This document shows positions 12,311 to 25,700 of a DNA stretch of 64,000 nt, in pieces (positions within the stretch are counted from its first letter, which is position 1; each line of letters starts with the position of its first letter). The DNA is from Moringa oleifera (Eukaryota > Streptophyta > Magnoliopsida > Brassicales > Moringaceae), in contig JAJFZO010000566.1 of assembly GCA_021397835.1 (NCBI GenBank), positions 3,534,001 to 3,598,000 on the forward strand, given 5' to 3'. A program made the translations under genes and the position numbers. The notes under the pieces were generated by a model. The model did no database searches, was not told where the DNA came from, and saw only the letters and a program-made list of their open reading frames with translations.

Positions 12311-13990
12311 AGGGCGGAATCAGTATTAAATATTAAGGGAGATTGAATAGTTTAATAATATTTATATCAAATAATGTATTAATTTTAATTTATAAAGATC
12401 TTAAAAAACATAATTATATTTATAATTTATTAAAATTGAAAACATCTGTCTTTCAAGTCATGAAAGTCGTCAACTATAACTTAATCTATATTAAATCTTT
12501 TAGCAATTTTCTTTTCAATATACATTAGAAAATAATTAAAAAGGAATTCATCTTCTATCATGTTATAAAGTGCAATCTTGATGATATTTTTTTTCAAAAA
12601 ATATCTCTCGGTGTTAGCCATAAAAATTAGAAGTGTGAAAATAAGTGTTATCATTTTATACACAAGTGAATAAATTTTTGATTTTCTAGTTTGCACCAAC
12701 TATTGACATAAATTAAAAATAATTGTCAATATTTTAAAATTAGGAAGAAGTCCCAAATGATCAAAATACTCAAATTATATCCTTAATTGCATCATCTCAT
12801 GTTCTGTAAAGTCTTGAGAGTAAAATTTTTATAACAACTTAAAAGTGTCATCAAATCTAAATGATGTGTGCATCTCTCTTGGATCTAGAGATGAACTAAA
12901 AATAATTAACTCCTTTGTGTTATCATTGAATATGTTATTCAATTCTTGCAATTAAGATTATATCACAACACTGAAAATATCAACTTTAGAATGATGTTTA
13001 CAGTTATTTCATCTTATTAATGGCAAGCACTTTCATTTTCTTTTAATAAAATGGAAATTAAAATTTGGCACATGTATATTGACTATTTCACAAAAAGATT
13101 TTACATTTACAATCAATTTATCCAATCCATCATCTCTGAATAAGAAACATAGTAGATGAAACAGGATGCATTGCATTCAAAATATATTGGGACTGAGATT
13201 ATAATGCTTGACAAAGCAAATTAGAGATCTCCAAATTTTTTTTTATAAAATGCAAAATGAAAACAAATTTAAAAGAAGTTAGTACCTTATAAGTAGCATT
13301 TGCATCTCCACATTAAGTGTGGTTCCATCCTCAATAATATTTAGTAAAATTTCACATGTTGCAGTAAACATCTTTAACAAGCTAGAAAGATAGTTCAAGT
13401 AAGGACTCCAATGAGTATCCCCTACCCTATGTAATGTACAATTTGGTTAAGCATTTTTTTCGTTTTGAAGCTCATCAATTTTAAGTAAATAAGAAATATT
13501 TACGGCCTGAGTCACTTTTAATTGGTCATTAAGTTTATAGAGGACACCAACAGTGTTTATATTAGAGTTTAGCTTAGTAAAAAAGTGATGGACATGCATA
13601 ATTTTAATTTCTTGGATGCAATAACTATTACTAATTGGAAATAATGTGCAAAACAATAAACACAATAAGTATAAGAGCATTCACTTCAAATTAAAGTTTG
13701 TAACCCATTCCATTCTCCATGTGTGTTACTTGCATCATCATAACCTTGTCTTCTAATATTCTGAACATTAAGATTATGATAAGAAAGGACAAAAAATGTC
13801 TCTAATATCAACATTATCTTTGACACACCCCCTTCCCAAAAAAAAAAAAAAATTGCTATTACGCATAGCCATCTTTGTCGATACATTTCAAGAGATCATG
13901 GACATTTGTTCTTTTTTAAATTCATCTCGTTTTTCATTAATAATTATACAAAATTTACATCACCAATTTCTTCACGAATGATATTTCTGA
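12310..13990 (-). pseudogene. Decayed hAT transposase (TTF/DUF4371 type)
   Basis: Read on the minus strand from about 13990 down, broken frames give characteristic hAT pieces in the right order. These are CIDKDGYA-like text near 13900, IRRQGYDDASNTHGEWNGLQ at 13770-13700, YCVYCFAH near 13640, HRVGDTHWSPYLNYLSSLLKMF at 13440-13370, FRDDGLDKLIVNVKSFCE near 13130, and VDIFSVVI..LQELNNIF with SSLDPRE and FYSQDFTEHE at 12990-12790. These match the zinc-finger hAT transposases common in plants (GQGYDGASNMRGE, SALDP, FYPQDF). Many stops and frameshifts make it dead. The ends of the element could not be located. Confidence 0.75.
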
Positions 13991-14149
13991 CTAAATTTAG
14001 ATATCAAGACGTGTAAAATTTCTTTTTGCATAGTTGGTGATGTATATGAGGCATTTTGAGGAGTTTCACCCAAAGTTCTTTTACTTTGTCATTATAAAAA
14101 CCTAAGATAGAATATGAACGAGTAACTTTAGGAGTATATAGAAAGATTC

Positions 14150-15420
14150 ACCAGGGAAGCCCAACAAGTATGAAACTTAACAGATAAGGATGCCATTATA
14201 ACCTGCTATGCTTTTCCAACCTATGATCACTAAAAAACCAAAGGCATATGCAACTTTACCTTATAGGGCAAAAAAAGTACCCAAGGTAAAGAAGGCATTA
14301 AAGAAGAGATAAGCGAAGGTAGCATTATTAGATCAGTTAAATCTACCCATACTCTTGGTTAATGAGGTTGAACCATTTCCTAGAATAGAGAATATGATTC
14401 ATGTGAGGTGTGACATATGCCTTGAGAACATGACAAGAGAAGGCATATCTTCACAGCCTCAATACTAAAAGAAGGCAAAGTCTGATAAATATATGCACAT
14501 ATGACTCTTCAGGTGGCTTAGGCCTATGTAGCCTTCAGAAAAAAGAAACCTCAACAAGTACAATCGCTTTCACCATAAATATGGCCACTACACAGAAGAA
14601 TGGTTTCAACTTAAGAATGATATTGTAGCACTGTTATGAGCTGAGCACCTTATAAATTATGTTTTATGGGAGGACAAAAGAAGATAATGCAACCCTCCCG
14701 CTATGCGCTAGCATAGAAGTTTAGGTTGAGAATCTTACGAAAACTCACCAGCAGAAATCCAATCCCGATAAATAACAATTAGCCAGTTCAATCAACACCA
14801 TAATAAGAAGCACAACTCATAGAAGCCTCGACCAAGCTAGTGATGAGAAGGCTAGCTTGACCCTTGGCAGTAGGGGTAATCTTAAGTGCTTGGAGTTTTA
14901 ACCCTTAATTAAATCCAAAAAGTCCAAGTCTAGGTCAGACACAAAAATAGTGAACACAATGGTTATGAAACATCCCTAAATAATCAATTTGTCAAAAAAT
15001 AATTAGTTGGTCAACAATGATGCCCTGATCATCTTTATGTCAATAGATGGATACATGGTAAAACATGTTATAGTAGACAATGAAAGTTCTACTAATATTA
15101 TGTTTTACAATGAATGTGAATTTATCAAGATGAATTGCACAAGTGGGAAGACTTTTAACCTTTAACACTTGTAGAAATGCTGGCAAATCAATCCTTTTTG
15201 AAGGCACTATCACATTGAGAAAACTAGGGTAGATGAACTACCGAGTATGTTGTAGGCTTATAACAACACAAAAGAAGATTTTGACCATGAAAGCTTAGGC
15301 AATAACAATTCATAATGGGCTTCTAATACAAGAAGAATGAAGATATTATACTTTAAAAGGATGTATCATGGGAAGAATGCCAAGGAAAGAGGATACAACT
15401 CAGGATGTCTTGACTTTACT
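14150..15420 (+). pseudogene. Ty3/gypsy gag-protease remnant
   Basis: Broken plus-strand frames hold a gag zinc-region relic near 14560-14630 (KYNRFHHKYGHYTEEW, compare the usual CxFHxxxGHxTEDC) followed by LKNDIVALL. Near 15040-15120 is a retropepsin-like stretch (GYMVKHVIVDNESSTNIMFY, compare VLIDxGSSAxILF). No reverse transcriptase is left. The copy is non-functional. Boundaries are approximate. Confidence 0.6.
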
Positions 15421-15865
15421 TTCTTTGTGTGATGATTCTCTATTTTGAAAAATATATAAACTTTTGCCTCACGATATTCTTGGGAACATGATTTGGATAA
15501 ACAAAATTAACTTGTAAAAAAAATGATAATAAATTTTTATTCTTCTTGTTCATAAAATGTCTTAAATTTGTTGTCTAAAAAAAACAAAAAACAAAAAGAG
15601 CTCCCTTTCGCCATTCATTACAAGTCATACATCATATAGTACCATAAATTACATATGTGTTTCTCGTTCATGTTTGCATTACGTCCATTATATACAATAT
15701 GAAAAAAATCAATCAAATCATTTTTTCCAACATCACGAACATCTCATGCAAATGCCTATGAAATTTATTGATGAAACGAACCCAATCAACTCAAATTATT
15801 TTAATTATCTTAGCTCTAGTTGTGTTAAATCTAGTTATGTTAAATAAAACATATTTCAATAATTA
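15420..15865. other. AT-rich gap after gypsy remnant
   Basis: No gene, RNA or clear repeat is recognised between the gypsy remnant and the minisatellite. Confidence 0.4.
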
Positions 15866-16515
15866 TGACCTTGTCAAGCTAGGTGGCAATTCTAAAATTT
15901 TATTATTTATTAATTCAACCTATTCCAATTGGTCGTAGCCTAGTTAAGCTACGTCATAGTTTTGTAGATATATGTTTTGTCACATTTAAATGAAACATAT
16001 CTTAATATGTCATAACCTGGTCAAACTAGGTCATAGTCTTGAAAGTTAATTGTTAGTTAAATCGAATCATAGCCTAGCCAAGCTAGATCATAGTTTTGGA
16101 AATTTATTTTATGTTGTGTTAAATCGAACCTATCCTATTAGGTTGTAGCCTAATCAAGTTAAATCATAATTTTAGAGATTTATTTTTTATTAGATTAAAT
16201 CAAATCTATCTCAATAGGTTGTAGCCTAGTTAAGCCAGGTCATAGTTTTGGAGGTCTATCTTAATAGACTGTGACCTACTCAAACTAAGCCCTAATCTTG
16301 AAAGTTTATTGTTTATTAAATCGAACCTATCTCATTAAGTCATAGCCTAGTCAAGTTAGGTCGCAGTTTTGAAAATTTACTTTTGATTATGCAAAATCAA
16401 ACCTATCTCAATAGGTCGTAGCCTAGTCAAGCTAGGTCATAGTTCTAGAGATTTATTTTCTGATGCATTAAATCAAATCTATCTCAGTAGGTCGTAACCT
16501 AATCAAGATAAATAA
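15865..16515. repeat. Minisatellite, about ten 75-bp units
   Basis: The core GTAGCCTAGTCAAGCTAGGT recurs with variation near 15867, 15936, 16011, 16070, 16147, 16220, 16269, 16340, 16418 and 16492 (spacing roughly 50-77). It is followed in each unit by CATAGTTTTGGAGATTTATT and ATTAAATCGAACCTATCTC. Each core carries a small inverted repeat (CCTAG..CTAGG). Units differ by several bases, so the array is old. Confidence 0.8.
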
Positions 16516-16589
16516 CAATTATAAGAAATTTATTCTCTTATTTCAAAAATGTTTTCTACACCTTTGCATGTCTTTCTTCATAAGAAAAG

Positions 16590-16840
16590 ACATGAAAAAA
16601 AGGGCAATTGTACACAACTGAAAATCAAAAATCAAAAAGGAAAGAAAAAAGTAAGACAGATGTAAAGCACCTGCCTATCAGCTTTGCCAAGCTGTCTAGC
16701 AAAGCCTCTTTCACTTTTCCTTTGTTGAGCAACTTGCCTAGTAGATGGGATATCAACCCCTTAAAATTAAGGTGCCATTGTCCATTTGGGCGGTAGCCAA
16801 TGATTGCCACCATCCCTTAACAGTATAAAAGAGGATAGGA
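16590..16840 (+). promoter_or_regulatory. LTR-like promoter fragment
   Basis: A less AT-rich block with a CCAAT-type motif (GTAGCCAATG near 16795) and TATAAAA at 16824-16830 in the context CAGTATAAAAGAGG. This resembles the U3/R border of a plant LTR, near other gypsy remains. No matching second LTR was found. Confidence 0.35.
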
Positions 16841-17218
16841 GAAGTAGCAAAAAGGAAGGAAAAAAGAAAAGAAAAGGGAAGCGAAAAAAAAGTAAAGAGA
16901 AGAAGAATTCGAAGAAAAAATATACCGAAAGAAAAAGAGAAGCGAAGAGAAGTAGAAAGAAAAAGAATTTGAAGAAAAAAGTTGCCAATTTGGGTAATCT
17001 CATTCTTGGATTTATAAAATTGATTGAGATTTTAATTTATTAAAAAAATAAAATGAATTTAAGGAGGTGAGAGAAAATGAAGGTGGCTAAGGGAAGGAAG
17101 AAAGAAGTAGAAGAGAGAAAAGAGACAAATAGAGGTGTTGCGGGGAGGAAAAGAGAAGAGAAAGAGAAAAGGAAAAAAAAGAAAAGAAAAAAAAGAAAAA
17201 GATAACAAAATGATACTA

Positions 17219-17264
<46 letters not shown>

Positions 17265-17280
17265 AAGGTATATATTTATC
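16840..17280 (+). repeat. Purine-rich low-complexity tract and (TA)n(TG)n microsatellite
   Basis: 16840-16980 and 17060-17210 are nearly pure A/G (GAAAAGAAAAG type). 17222-17264 is a TA run followed by a TG run. A Lys/Arg/Ser-only open frame across the purine tract is a product of composition. Confidence 0.8.
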
Positions 17281-18100
17281 ATCTAGTTTATTTTCAATTG
17301 TATAACAATGATTTTGATTTTTGATTTTATTATATTTTATTAATACATCCATATAGTACTGTTGAAATTAACACATTAAAACTTCGATGATAAAATATAT
17401 AAAATTATCAAAATGACGATTTTTTTTAAATTTTTGAGGTAAGTGAGATTAATTTATTCTTCATAATGACCAAAACTTAAATTGACATTGAAATATACAT
17501 AATTTTATGATAAATGTTATAGATACAAATGTCGTATTTATGATAATAAGTAAATCAATGAGTATTTACAATGACGAATTTTCTTATGATATCAACGTAT
17601 GTTGTTAACTATCAATAATAATATTAGAGTATAAAAATACTTTTTTACACAATAATTAAAATTAGTTCTAATGATAGGTTAGAATCGGAAAGAAAATAAT
17701 AACCTTTTCGACTCTTATTTTTAAGGAGATTTTTTTTAATATTTTCATACTATAAAGATGGTCAAATTTTATAAAAATTTTAATAATGATAAATTCTTTT
17801 TGATACGATAAATTAAAAATTATTGACAGTAATATCTATCTTTTTTTACACTATAAAAATATTTTCAAACCATATATAAACAACATTTCATAACACATTA
17901 TTTAGATTTGTAACCGTTCATAGAATGGGGATAGTAGGGTGCTAATATCTTTCCACCCTCAATTAACTTACGAACCTAACTTAAATTTTCTAGACTAAAT
18001 TTAACATAAACTTGACTAAATTGGATAAATTGTATTTAAGTAATCAATCACATCCATAATAATTGATAACGATTATTTTTATCTTGATTAAAAATACGAC
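17280..18100. other. AT-rich stretch without recognised features
   Basis: No gene, RNA or ordered repeat could be supported here. Confidence 0.4.
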
Positions 18101-18720
18101 TAAAGAAAAACAGGAGATCGACCGCTCCACACACGCTCAGGTTGCAACACACCAATAACAACCCAGCTCAAAAAATCTAAGATAAATATAGCTTCCTTTG
18201 TTAGACCCATTTCAGTTCAGCACGAAAACTCCGGAACTATATTGCCAAGTCAACTAGTGATAGCTTGGCCCGAAAAAATCTGAGATCAGCCTAGCTTGAG
18301 AAATCCAAATTCAACTCAATTTTTCATGTATATCTTGCCATAACTAATGCCCAAATCTCCCAATATCCTCTGCATCATAATCATCACCTAGAGATTCGTC
18401 TAGAATCCCTCCTGTGACGCTTCTAAATTTGAAGTTTCCACCAAACAATGCCCAAAGATCCACTCTAAAGCCTATAAAAGACACATTTATCTCTTCGTTG
18501 CTCTCTTAATATCTATATCAAAGACTAATCACTAACTTGAGCCTCAAAACTATTCTTTTTATAAGTTGAACCTCAGAACTATCCTTTTTGCAAGTTGGTA
18601 AAACTCTCGAAGTGACTCGGTTCAACTCGTGAGCAATTTTCAGGTAATAATAAATAACACCCAAATAAAAACTACATGACTTAGTGACTCTGTTTGCTTC
18701 CAATCGCCTTGGTTCAATAT
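18100..18720 (+). mobile_element. Probable gypsy LTR fragment
   Basis: GC-richer block with TATAAAA at 18473-18479 (CCTATAAAAGACACATTTAT). Downstream are two near-identical direct repeats (CCTCAAAACTATTCTTTTTA near 18542 and CCTCAGAACTATCCTTTTTG near 18571). It then reads AAGTGACTCGGTTCAACTCGTGAGCAATTTTCAGGTAATAA. The arrangement (TATA, then short R-region repeats, then CGTGAGCAATTTTCAG) is like the R-U5 of plant gypsy elements. No internal region is attached, so it is a solo or partial LTR. Confidence 0.5.
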
Positions 18721-19457
18721 ATTTCCATCATAAGAGTATTAGTTATGTTAGACCGCATTTCTGGTAGGGTGAAAGAACTGTTTATTGGACAGCTTATTGC
18801 TAATGGACTTCTAGGCCAGTTTTCTTGGGCGTGAGGTATAATTTAGGTCAATTTCTACCATAAATAACATTAACAAGCAACTTTTCCTCCATCTCTTGAT
18901 CTTTCTCTCATGGTGGATTCATTATTCGTGGAGAGAAAGACCATAAAGATCTGAAGACTTTTGATCAAGTCTTCCTGCGTCACCTTCTTGTTGTTTAATC
19001 ACCTTGTCTGAATTCTTGCGACGATACATCTATTTAGCTTATTCAAAGATGCTATGCTATATATATTACAGGCAAATTAAAAGTGACATACTTGATCAAG
19101 AAATTGAGTAGAAGGAGAGCATAATAAAGAAACAGGTTTAAGAACTTCAGGTAATGATCTTGTCAATACAATTTAATATTCAGGCTTGCGTAAGAAACCC
19201 TTGTAAGTTGAGCTTGTCACCCAACCAGGGACCTGACTAAGTAAAGCTACATTGGACCTGGTGAATGTTGTCAAAATTATCTTAGAAGCAATTTTCAGAC
19301 AGCCAACTAGATCCACTTTCACATTGATGAACAAGACAGCCAAATTGGAATATGACATTATAAATAGCTCAAACTAAGAAGAAGAGGAAATGAAATCACC
19401 TGCTTGTCTTTTGTAGCTCAGGTCATAGAACTTGGGAGGAGCATTCTGACAATAGAA
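18720..19457 (+). promoter_or_regulatory. Duplicated upstream region of DC1 pseudogene A2
   Basis: Matches the upstream DNA of the other A genes (GACTTTTGATCAAGTCTTCC at about 18957; AACAAGACAGCC..TTGGAATATG at 19329-19354). It keeps TATAAATA at 19359-19366 in the shared ATTATAAATAGCTC context. Confidence 0.6.
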
Positions 19458-21389
19458 ATGAAGATCCAACATTTCAGCCATGAGCATCCATTGATTCTCT
19501 TCGAAGCAGAGAATAACCAAGGAATCTGTAAAGCATGTTGGAAAGACCTAACAGGGCCTGCTTATGGATGTGGCCAATGTAGTTTTTTCCTTCATACATC
19601 CTGCACAGAGCTTCCACGAGAGATCCAGTGTTTCTTTCATCCATGCATGCTCAATCTGTATACCTATCTCGAAAGTTCTGTTAAATGTGATGTTTGTTGC
19701 AGAATGGAGGGTGGCATCCATTACCGTTGTCACCAATGTCAATATAATGTATGTGCTGAATGTGTTATGCCACCAACCCCAACATCTGATGGTGATGATC
19801 AGATTAGACATTTCAGCCATCAGCATCCGCTGGAACTAGTTGAGACCAAATTTGAGGATCCTGCTCGTTGTAATGCTTGTAGAGATCTGTGCTTAAGTTA
19901 TACATATCAATGCAAACAATGCAAGTTTTTCCTGTACAAATCTTGCTTGGAGAACTTACCACAAAAGATAGAACACTTCTTCCATCCTTGTCCTCTCTCT
20001 CTCATCCTGCTTCCCTCAAGGTATAGATATCTTTGCCCTGCTTGTTGTGAAGAAAACTCCAGTTTGGCATTCAGCTGCATGAAATGCCAGTTCTGAATGG
20101 ATGCTGAATGTGCCCTGCTACATACAAGAAAACCAGACTGCGTCAAGCAGATAGAATATTTCAGCCATGGCCATGCTTTGACATCTACGACAATGAGAAT
20201 GGCAGCGAAGTTCTTCTCTGTAGAGCATGTGGTAAAAGCTGTTCAGGTCCTATTTATGCTTGCAACAGATGCGACTATTACTTACACAAGTCCTGCGTGG
20301 AATTGCCTAGACTGATCCAGCATCCATTTCATCCATGGCATCCTCTTAAACTTCAGGCTGTTAAGCACAATTACTTTGTTCCAGCACTAGCACCATCATT
20401 CACTTGCCAAGCCTGTGAGGAAATATGCACAGGCTTTATCTATCGCTGCTCCGAATGCTACTATTCCTTGCACTCAAATTGTGCCTCAATGATGCCCTGT
20501 GTAAAATATGGAAATCACAGGCACCTTCTTACCTTGTTTGAGGAAACATCAACAAAGCGTTTCTGTGAAGTCTGCTACCTACAGTGCAAGGGCCTCCATC
20601 TGAGATGTGTTGAATGCAAAATCAATCTCCACATCCATTGTCATCCATCAGTACCAAGGACAATCAAGCACAAATGTCATATAGATCCTTTGAGTTTAAC
20701 AAGCTTGGCTGTCCCCGATGACTTAGGTTCAGATGATGAATTCTATTGTGATGCTTGTGAGACTCCACGGGATCCGAAGGATTCCGTTTACTATTGTGCA
20801 GGATGTGATTTTGCTGCTCATCTTACCTGTGTGATCTCAGAGGTATGTCACATTCTTTCTAGCATTGTCATCTCTTTCAAATGCAATTGTTTTCTTTCAT
20901 GTTGCGCTTTCTTTACCACTAAATCTTTCTGCTTAGGTGTTGCCAAAAATTACTGAGGACTTGGGCACAGAAAAGGAAAGAGAGGATCACATTCTAGCAA
21001 AACTGGACAAAGGGATTTCAGAGCTTCGTGGAGAGGTGGAGGAGCTGAGAGAAGCATTGGAGTTTCTGCAGAAAATAAGACAGCAAGAAGAACAGAAAAA
21101 AGGAGACCTGGAAGCAGGACTGGAGGTGCTATCAAAAATTCTAGATGAAGCAGTAGATCCAGTGCAAGCCAATCTAACAAGAAAATTGAAGGAGCTTGAA
21201 GATGAACGTGAGAGGTTCCTTAAGTCTGCATCATCGAACACGAGCACTGATTATCCAGGTGAGACATCAGCAACACAAGAATTAGCTAATGAGACAGATT
21301 CTGGTGTATCTCAGTTCCTCGTAGAGCAAAAAGCCATGTACTTTAGAGCTGTGTTTCGTGTCACAAATGATATTCCCAGCAAGAAGTAA
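19458..21389 (+). pseudogene. DC1-domain pseudogene A2 (sister of A1)
   Basis: Exon 1 (19458-20842) and exon 2 (20937-21389) have the layout of A1, with intact splice sites. Two lesions break exon 1. A TGA at 20094-20096 stands where A1 has CTA and A3 CAA, and is immediately followed by an in-frame ATG. A one-base deletion near 20184 (ACATCTACGA against ACATTGTACGA in A1) shifts the frame, which resumes as YDNENGSEVLLC. The acidic linker has drifted (LAVPDDLGSDDE, ETPRDPKDSVYYCAG) compared with all open copies. This fits loss of constraint. Exon 2 remains open and encodes a 150-residue coiled coil. Separate short products from the two halves cannot be excluded. Confidence 0.88.
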
Positions 21390-21837
21390 TTTACTGCAAA
21401 GCTGATGCTACAAGTTGATTTGCAAGTTATGATTGCCCACTTGCTACAGAGCATTAATTATGTGGAAATTTTGAAAAACAAAAACTTCAAATTAGTCTGA
21501 TATATGGCCCAAACTTAAGATAACATAACATGAAACTTATCAACATCAAACGAAAATGAGATGATGCAAATTAAAATAACTCAAGACTGGAAGCTAGTTG
21601 ACATGGTGTGTAAATGACTCGCAAAAAAAAAAAAAAAAAAAATCAGCCAAATTGCGCAACCCAGCCATGGAACCACTTGCAAAGGAAATAAATCATTAAA
21701 AAATGGGTATAAAATTCAGTTAGTCTACTATGACATTACTGATTTTTTAAAATTATTTTTTATGCTATCCTAACTATATCAACCCTCCTGAAAAGGAAAT
21801 AGATCATTAAAAAAATTGTGCTTATTCACATGAGGGC
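21390..21837. other. 3' flank of A2 up to the MULE
   Basis: Continues the A-gene 3' flank (compare 8041-8490 and 39686-40150) and contains an A-run near 21622-21642. The flank is cut at 21846 by the MULE and resumes at 32058. Confidence 0.6.
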
Positions 21838-21846
21838 AAGAAAATA
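21838..21846. repeat. MULE target-site duplication, left copy
   Basis: AAGAAAATA, identical to 32058-32066. Confidence 0.9.
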
Positions 21847-21965
21847 GGGGAAGTTTTATATTTAGCACTTCGCACGTACGATTTTACAAAAATAACCAAT
21901 ATTTTGAATTCATGTTTTTTTAGCACTTTCTGAACAGTTTCGAACCAAGTTACCCTTAATGAAAA
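21847..21965 (+). repeat. MULE left terminal inverted repeat
   Basis: GGGGAAGTTTTATATTTAGC..., with AGCACTT twice about 57 bases apart. It pairs with the right end in inverted orientation. Confidence 0.75.
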
Positions 21966-22084
21966 GTAACAATTACATTCTTACTCACTAAAAAGAATAC
22001 CAAAAGTCAAACCAACATTTCCCCCCATTTTCGAACAGTGTCTTCATCTCTTCGCGTCTTTTGCAATCTCTCTCACTAGATTAA

Positions 22085-22709
22085 GTGATTTGTGTTTATT
22101 TTTACAAATTAATCACCCAGAAACATCGAGGAACTATCGAAAGTATTGAAAATCTACAAAGGTATGTTTTAAAACGATTATTTCGGCATAAAGTTTAGAG
22201 TTTTTGCATTTTAGATACCCACGAACCAAATCTTCTTATGACGTCTGATTCTCCATTTTCGTTTACATGTTTACTTTTACTTTTGTATATGAAAACTTGA
22301 TTATATGCTTCTGTCATGTTTTAAATGATTTAAGTTGCTAGTTCATGAATCTCTAATGACTGGGTATATCAGTGTGTATTATTTTCATTTTTCTTTCAAT
22401 ACTTTGAAGTTGATTAATTTTTTTGAGAACATTGGGTATGTTGGTGTGTATTATGTGCGTGAACTGCGTTTTACTCTTTCATTTGTGATGCTTGACGTTA
22501 AATTTCACAAACAAATGTTGCTACCAGGGGTTTTAGTCATATGAATCTTAACGTATTATTAAAAATCATAATAACTTTTAGGAAATTGTTTCTTCTTTCA
22601 TAAATTCGTATCAACATCTTAAGTTTTTGTATCAATTTTTTTAATTTCGTATCAACATTTTATAAATTCTTAATATGTTCATCCATTATTTATTTTTTTT
22701 CCTGTAGAG
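22085..22709 (+). other. Leader of the MULE Ulp1 gene
   Basis: Probable untranslated leader with one intron: donor CAAAG/GTATG near 22160, acceptor CCTGTAG/AG just before the ATG at 22710. No coding sequence is seen. Confidence 0.4.
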
Positions 22710-25700
22710 ATGGATGTTACTAAGAAATATTTGATTCCTAAAGAGAGTTGGAAGCTTTCAGCCAGAGTATTAAAGCACTGTGATACTGATGTTGTATCAA
22801 ATATAAAACGTGTTTTGAATGACTCTCAAAGGCAGAAGTTCAATACCACCTGCCTTGGTCACTTCTTGGAAGTGAATGAGGATTTCATATTTTCTGGCTT
22901 AATCGTCCACAATTTACTACTTCGACAGATTGAGCAACCTAATGATGAAGAAATGTGGTTTCGACTTGGGAAGCACGAAGTACGTTTTGGTAAGGAAGAA
23001 TTTTGTTTAATCACCGGGTTGAGATTTGGAGAGCTACCAGACACAAATTTGATTGCACCAAATCAGTTTGGCATCCATGCTAAGTATTTTGATGGGAAGA
23101 ACAAGGTTACCACTAGTTCTGTTAAGTCAAAACTACTTGAAGGAGAATTTGATGAAGATTCCGATGATGCAGTGAAGCTTGGATTGGTTTACTTACTCAA
23201 TGCCTTCATCAAAGGCAGTGATAAGCGACAACATATCCCCTAGTGGCATTTTCATCTTGTTGATAACTTAGAAGCATTCAATAGCTTTCCCTGGGGTACC
23301 TTAGTCTACTGTAACTCATTGAGGTATTTCAAAAACGCTCTAACCATTCGAAATACTCAACGTGGAGAATTATCATACAACATATTTGGTTTTGTATGGG
23401 CACTGCAGGTATTAAACTCGTTGGTATCTATGTTTATTTATTTTTATGTTTTTATTTATTTTTTCAAAGACTTTGCAATACCAAACTTATCTTTTTATTC
23501 TAAGATTTTTGCATTTGAGGTGATACCTAGCACGAAGCAGCATGCCACACGAACAGTAAGATCACCATTGCCTAGAATTTGTTGGTGGAAATTTGATCAT
23601 AAGCCACATAGTGGCCACTGTAAGAGAATTTTTACAAATAAGGTACGTTTAAATTCGTATCATTATTGATTGAATTCATATGCAATATATTATTTCATTG
23701 CATCATTCACACTATCGTGACAACACTTAGAAATCGTTACAACAATAGTGAAGTCTTTGTTTTTCTTACATAAACGTGTCACGATTTATCATATTCGTAC
23801 CAAGATTAACTATTTCGTGCCAAGATTCACCATTTCGTGCCAAGTTTTACTATTTACGTGACATCTTTTAAAGTCTAAATTCATTTCAATTTAGACTTTC
23901 GTGACACCATTTGCACATTTTTAGTTATATTTTTCATAATTTTAAAATTATTAATATGTAATTAATTTTATTTATAAAAATTTTTATTTGAATTAACATT
24001 TGATTATTGTTTTAGATGGTAGTGAAGGTCAAACTTGAGCCGATTCCTACTGAATGTGAAGCCTCATATTACCTGGGAATTAATGAGAGCGCATTGCCTC
24101 TGCATCTTGGTGCAACAAAACAGCATCGGCTCAATAAGCATAGCAATGCTTCGACCAGTGAAGATGAAGAGGATGATGAGAATTTCGTGGCTACAAGAAG
24201 AAAAAATCCTACAAAATTGCCTGCCTTATCAAAGGTAGACAATGTATACAAAATCTTATAATATTTAATTAATATTAGTTATATATTAATATATATATGT
24301 ATATTATGTTTTTATTATTTAATTTTTTAATTGATGACTAATTAATTTGTTTGATCGATGATTAAATGTAGTGACGATCTAGACACAATGCCACTTCACG
24401 ACTAAGAGATGAGGATGAGGATGCGGTTGAGATTGAACATATAGAGGGAGATGGAAGGGAGGATGTTGCTGGAGAACAAGAGGAGATGGCACATACAGAT
24501 TTCAGGGAGGAGGTTAGGGTAGAGGATACGAGAACAAGAACTTCAGCTATGGGTGCAAAATCCCAAGCTGAGAGATCACAGAATAAGAGCGTAGAGAAAG
24601 ATACTGAGATTTATCGTTGTCTCGATGACTTAGAGGCGAAGGTAAATCTCTTGAATGCAAGAATAATAAGCAATCACACAGAGCTTATGCTTGTCGTATA
24701 CTCTATCCAATGAGCATTGGAACAAGTTGTCGTCTCCTCTGATCGAGATCCTACACGCACTGAGACTGGCACACGCCAAAATGAGGTAATTTTATCCTTA
24801 TTTAATGTACAAGATCATAAGTTTCGTTACAATATAATTCATTGCAAAATTAACTTTTCGTCTCTTGTAGGGTGGTAATGATGCAACTTCCAGCGCACAC
24901 CCTCCAGCTGCTCATGGCCAACATTCTCAAGAACCTATTAATGTAAGGGAGATTAGCAGTGAGGACGTAAGGGATAGAGATGAAGCCGTTGAGGCTGAAA
25001 GACAGGCTGTGGCATGTTTAGCGGACTTAGCGACCGTTCCACTGAGGGAAGATAATGTGATACTAGTTTGTAGGCGGCGTAAGCGGTCTAGACAGCTGTG
25101 TAGTCCATACGTCGACCCCACTAAACATAAATGGCCTAAGTCCGAGCAAATGATTGATTCAAAGTTGCAGCTGGATGAAGACATATGCAATGAATATGAA
25201 GCGTTTATGAAGGGATCATCAATGTCATAGTGAGTTAACTTATATATAATTTTTTTAATAGATATCATATATTTTCTTTATAAATATCATATAAATAACA
25301 AACTGACTTCTTTAATGCAGTCGTGATGTACATATTGGTTATTCTGTCAGTATCGAGTGGTTTCGCACATTTGAGGTCAATGATCAATGGATCGATGATT
25401 CGGTATGTCACCATCATACTAAATCATATCTAATTTATATGATTTGCACATAGGTGTAATATTTTGTATGAAATATTGGGATTGATGCTTATGTTATATG
25501 CTTCATTTTATATAATATAATTTTATGTGTAGTTATTCATCTCTATATTTATATTTTCATGTCAAGTATTATGATTCCTGCTTAGATTGCATCATTCCGT
25601 TTCATAATTTCGTGTCAAGTATTATGATTCATGCTTAGATTGCATCATTCCGTGTCAAGATTTCGTGTCAAGTATTACGATTCGTGCCTAGATTTCATTA

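Noticed and set aside
15865..16515. CRISPR-like spaced repeats
   Set aside because: A degenerate minisatellite in a plant genome; spacers are themselves repeated. The MULE arrays at 30.1-31.7 kb are rejected for the same reason.
16804..17043. Lys/Arg-rich 79-codon frame
   Set aside because: A by-product of an almost pure A/G tract.
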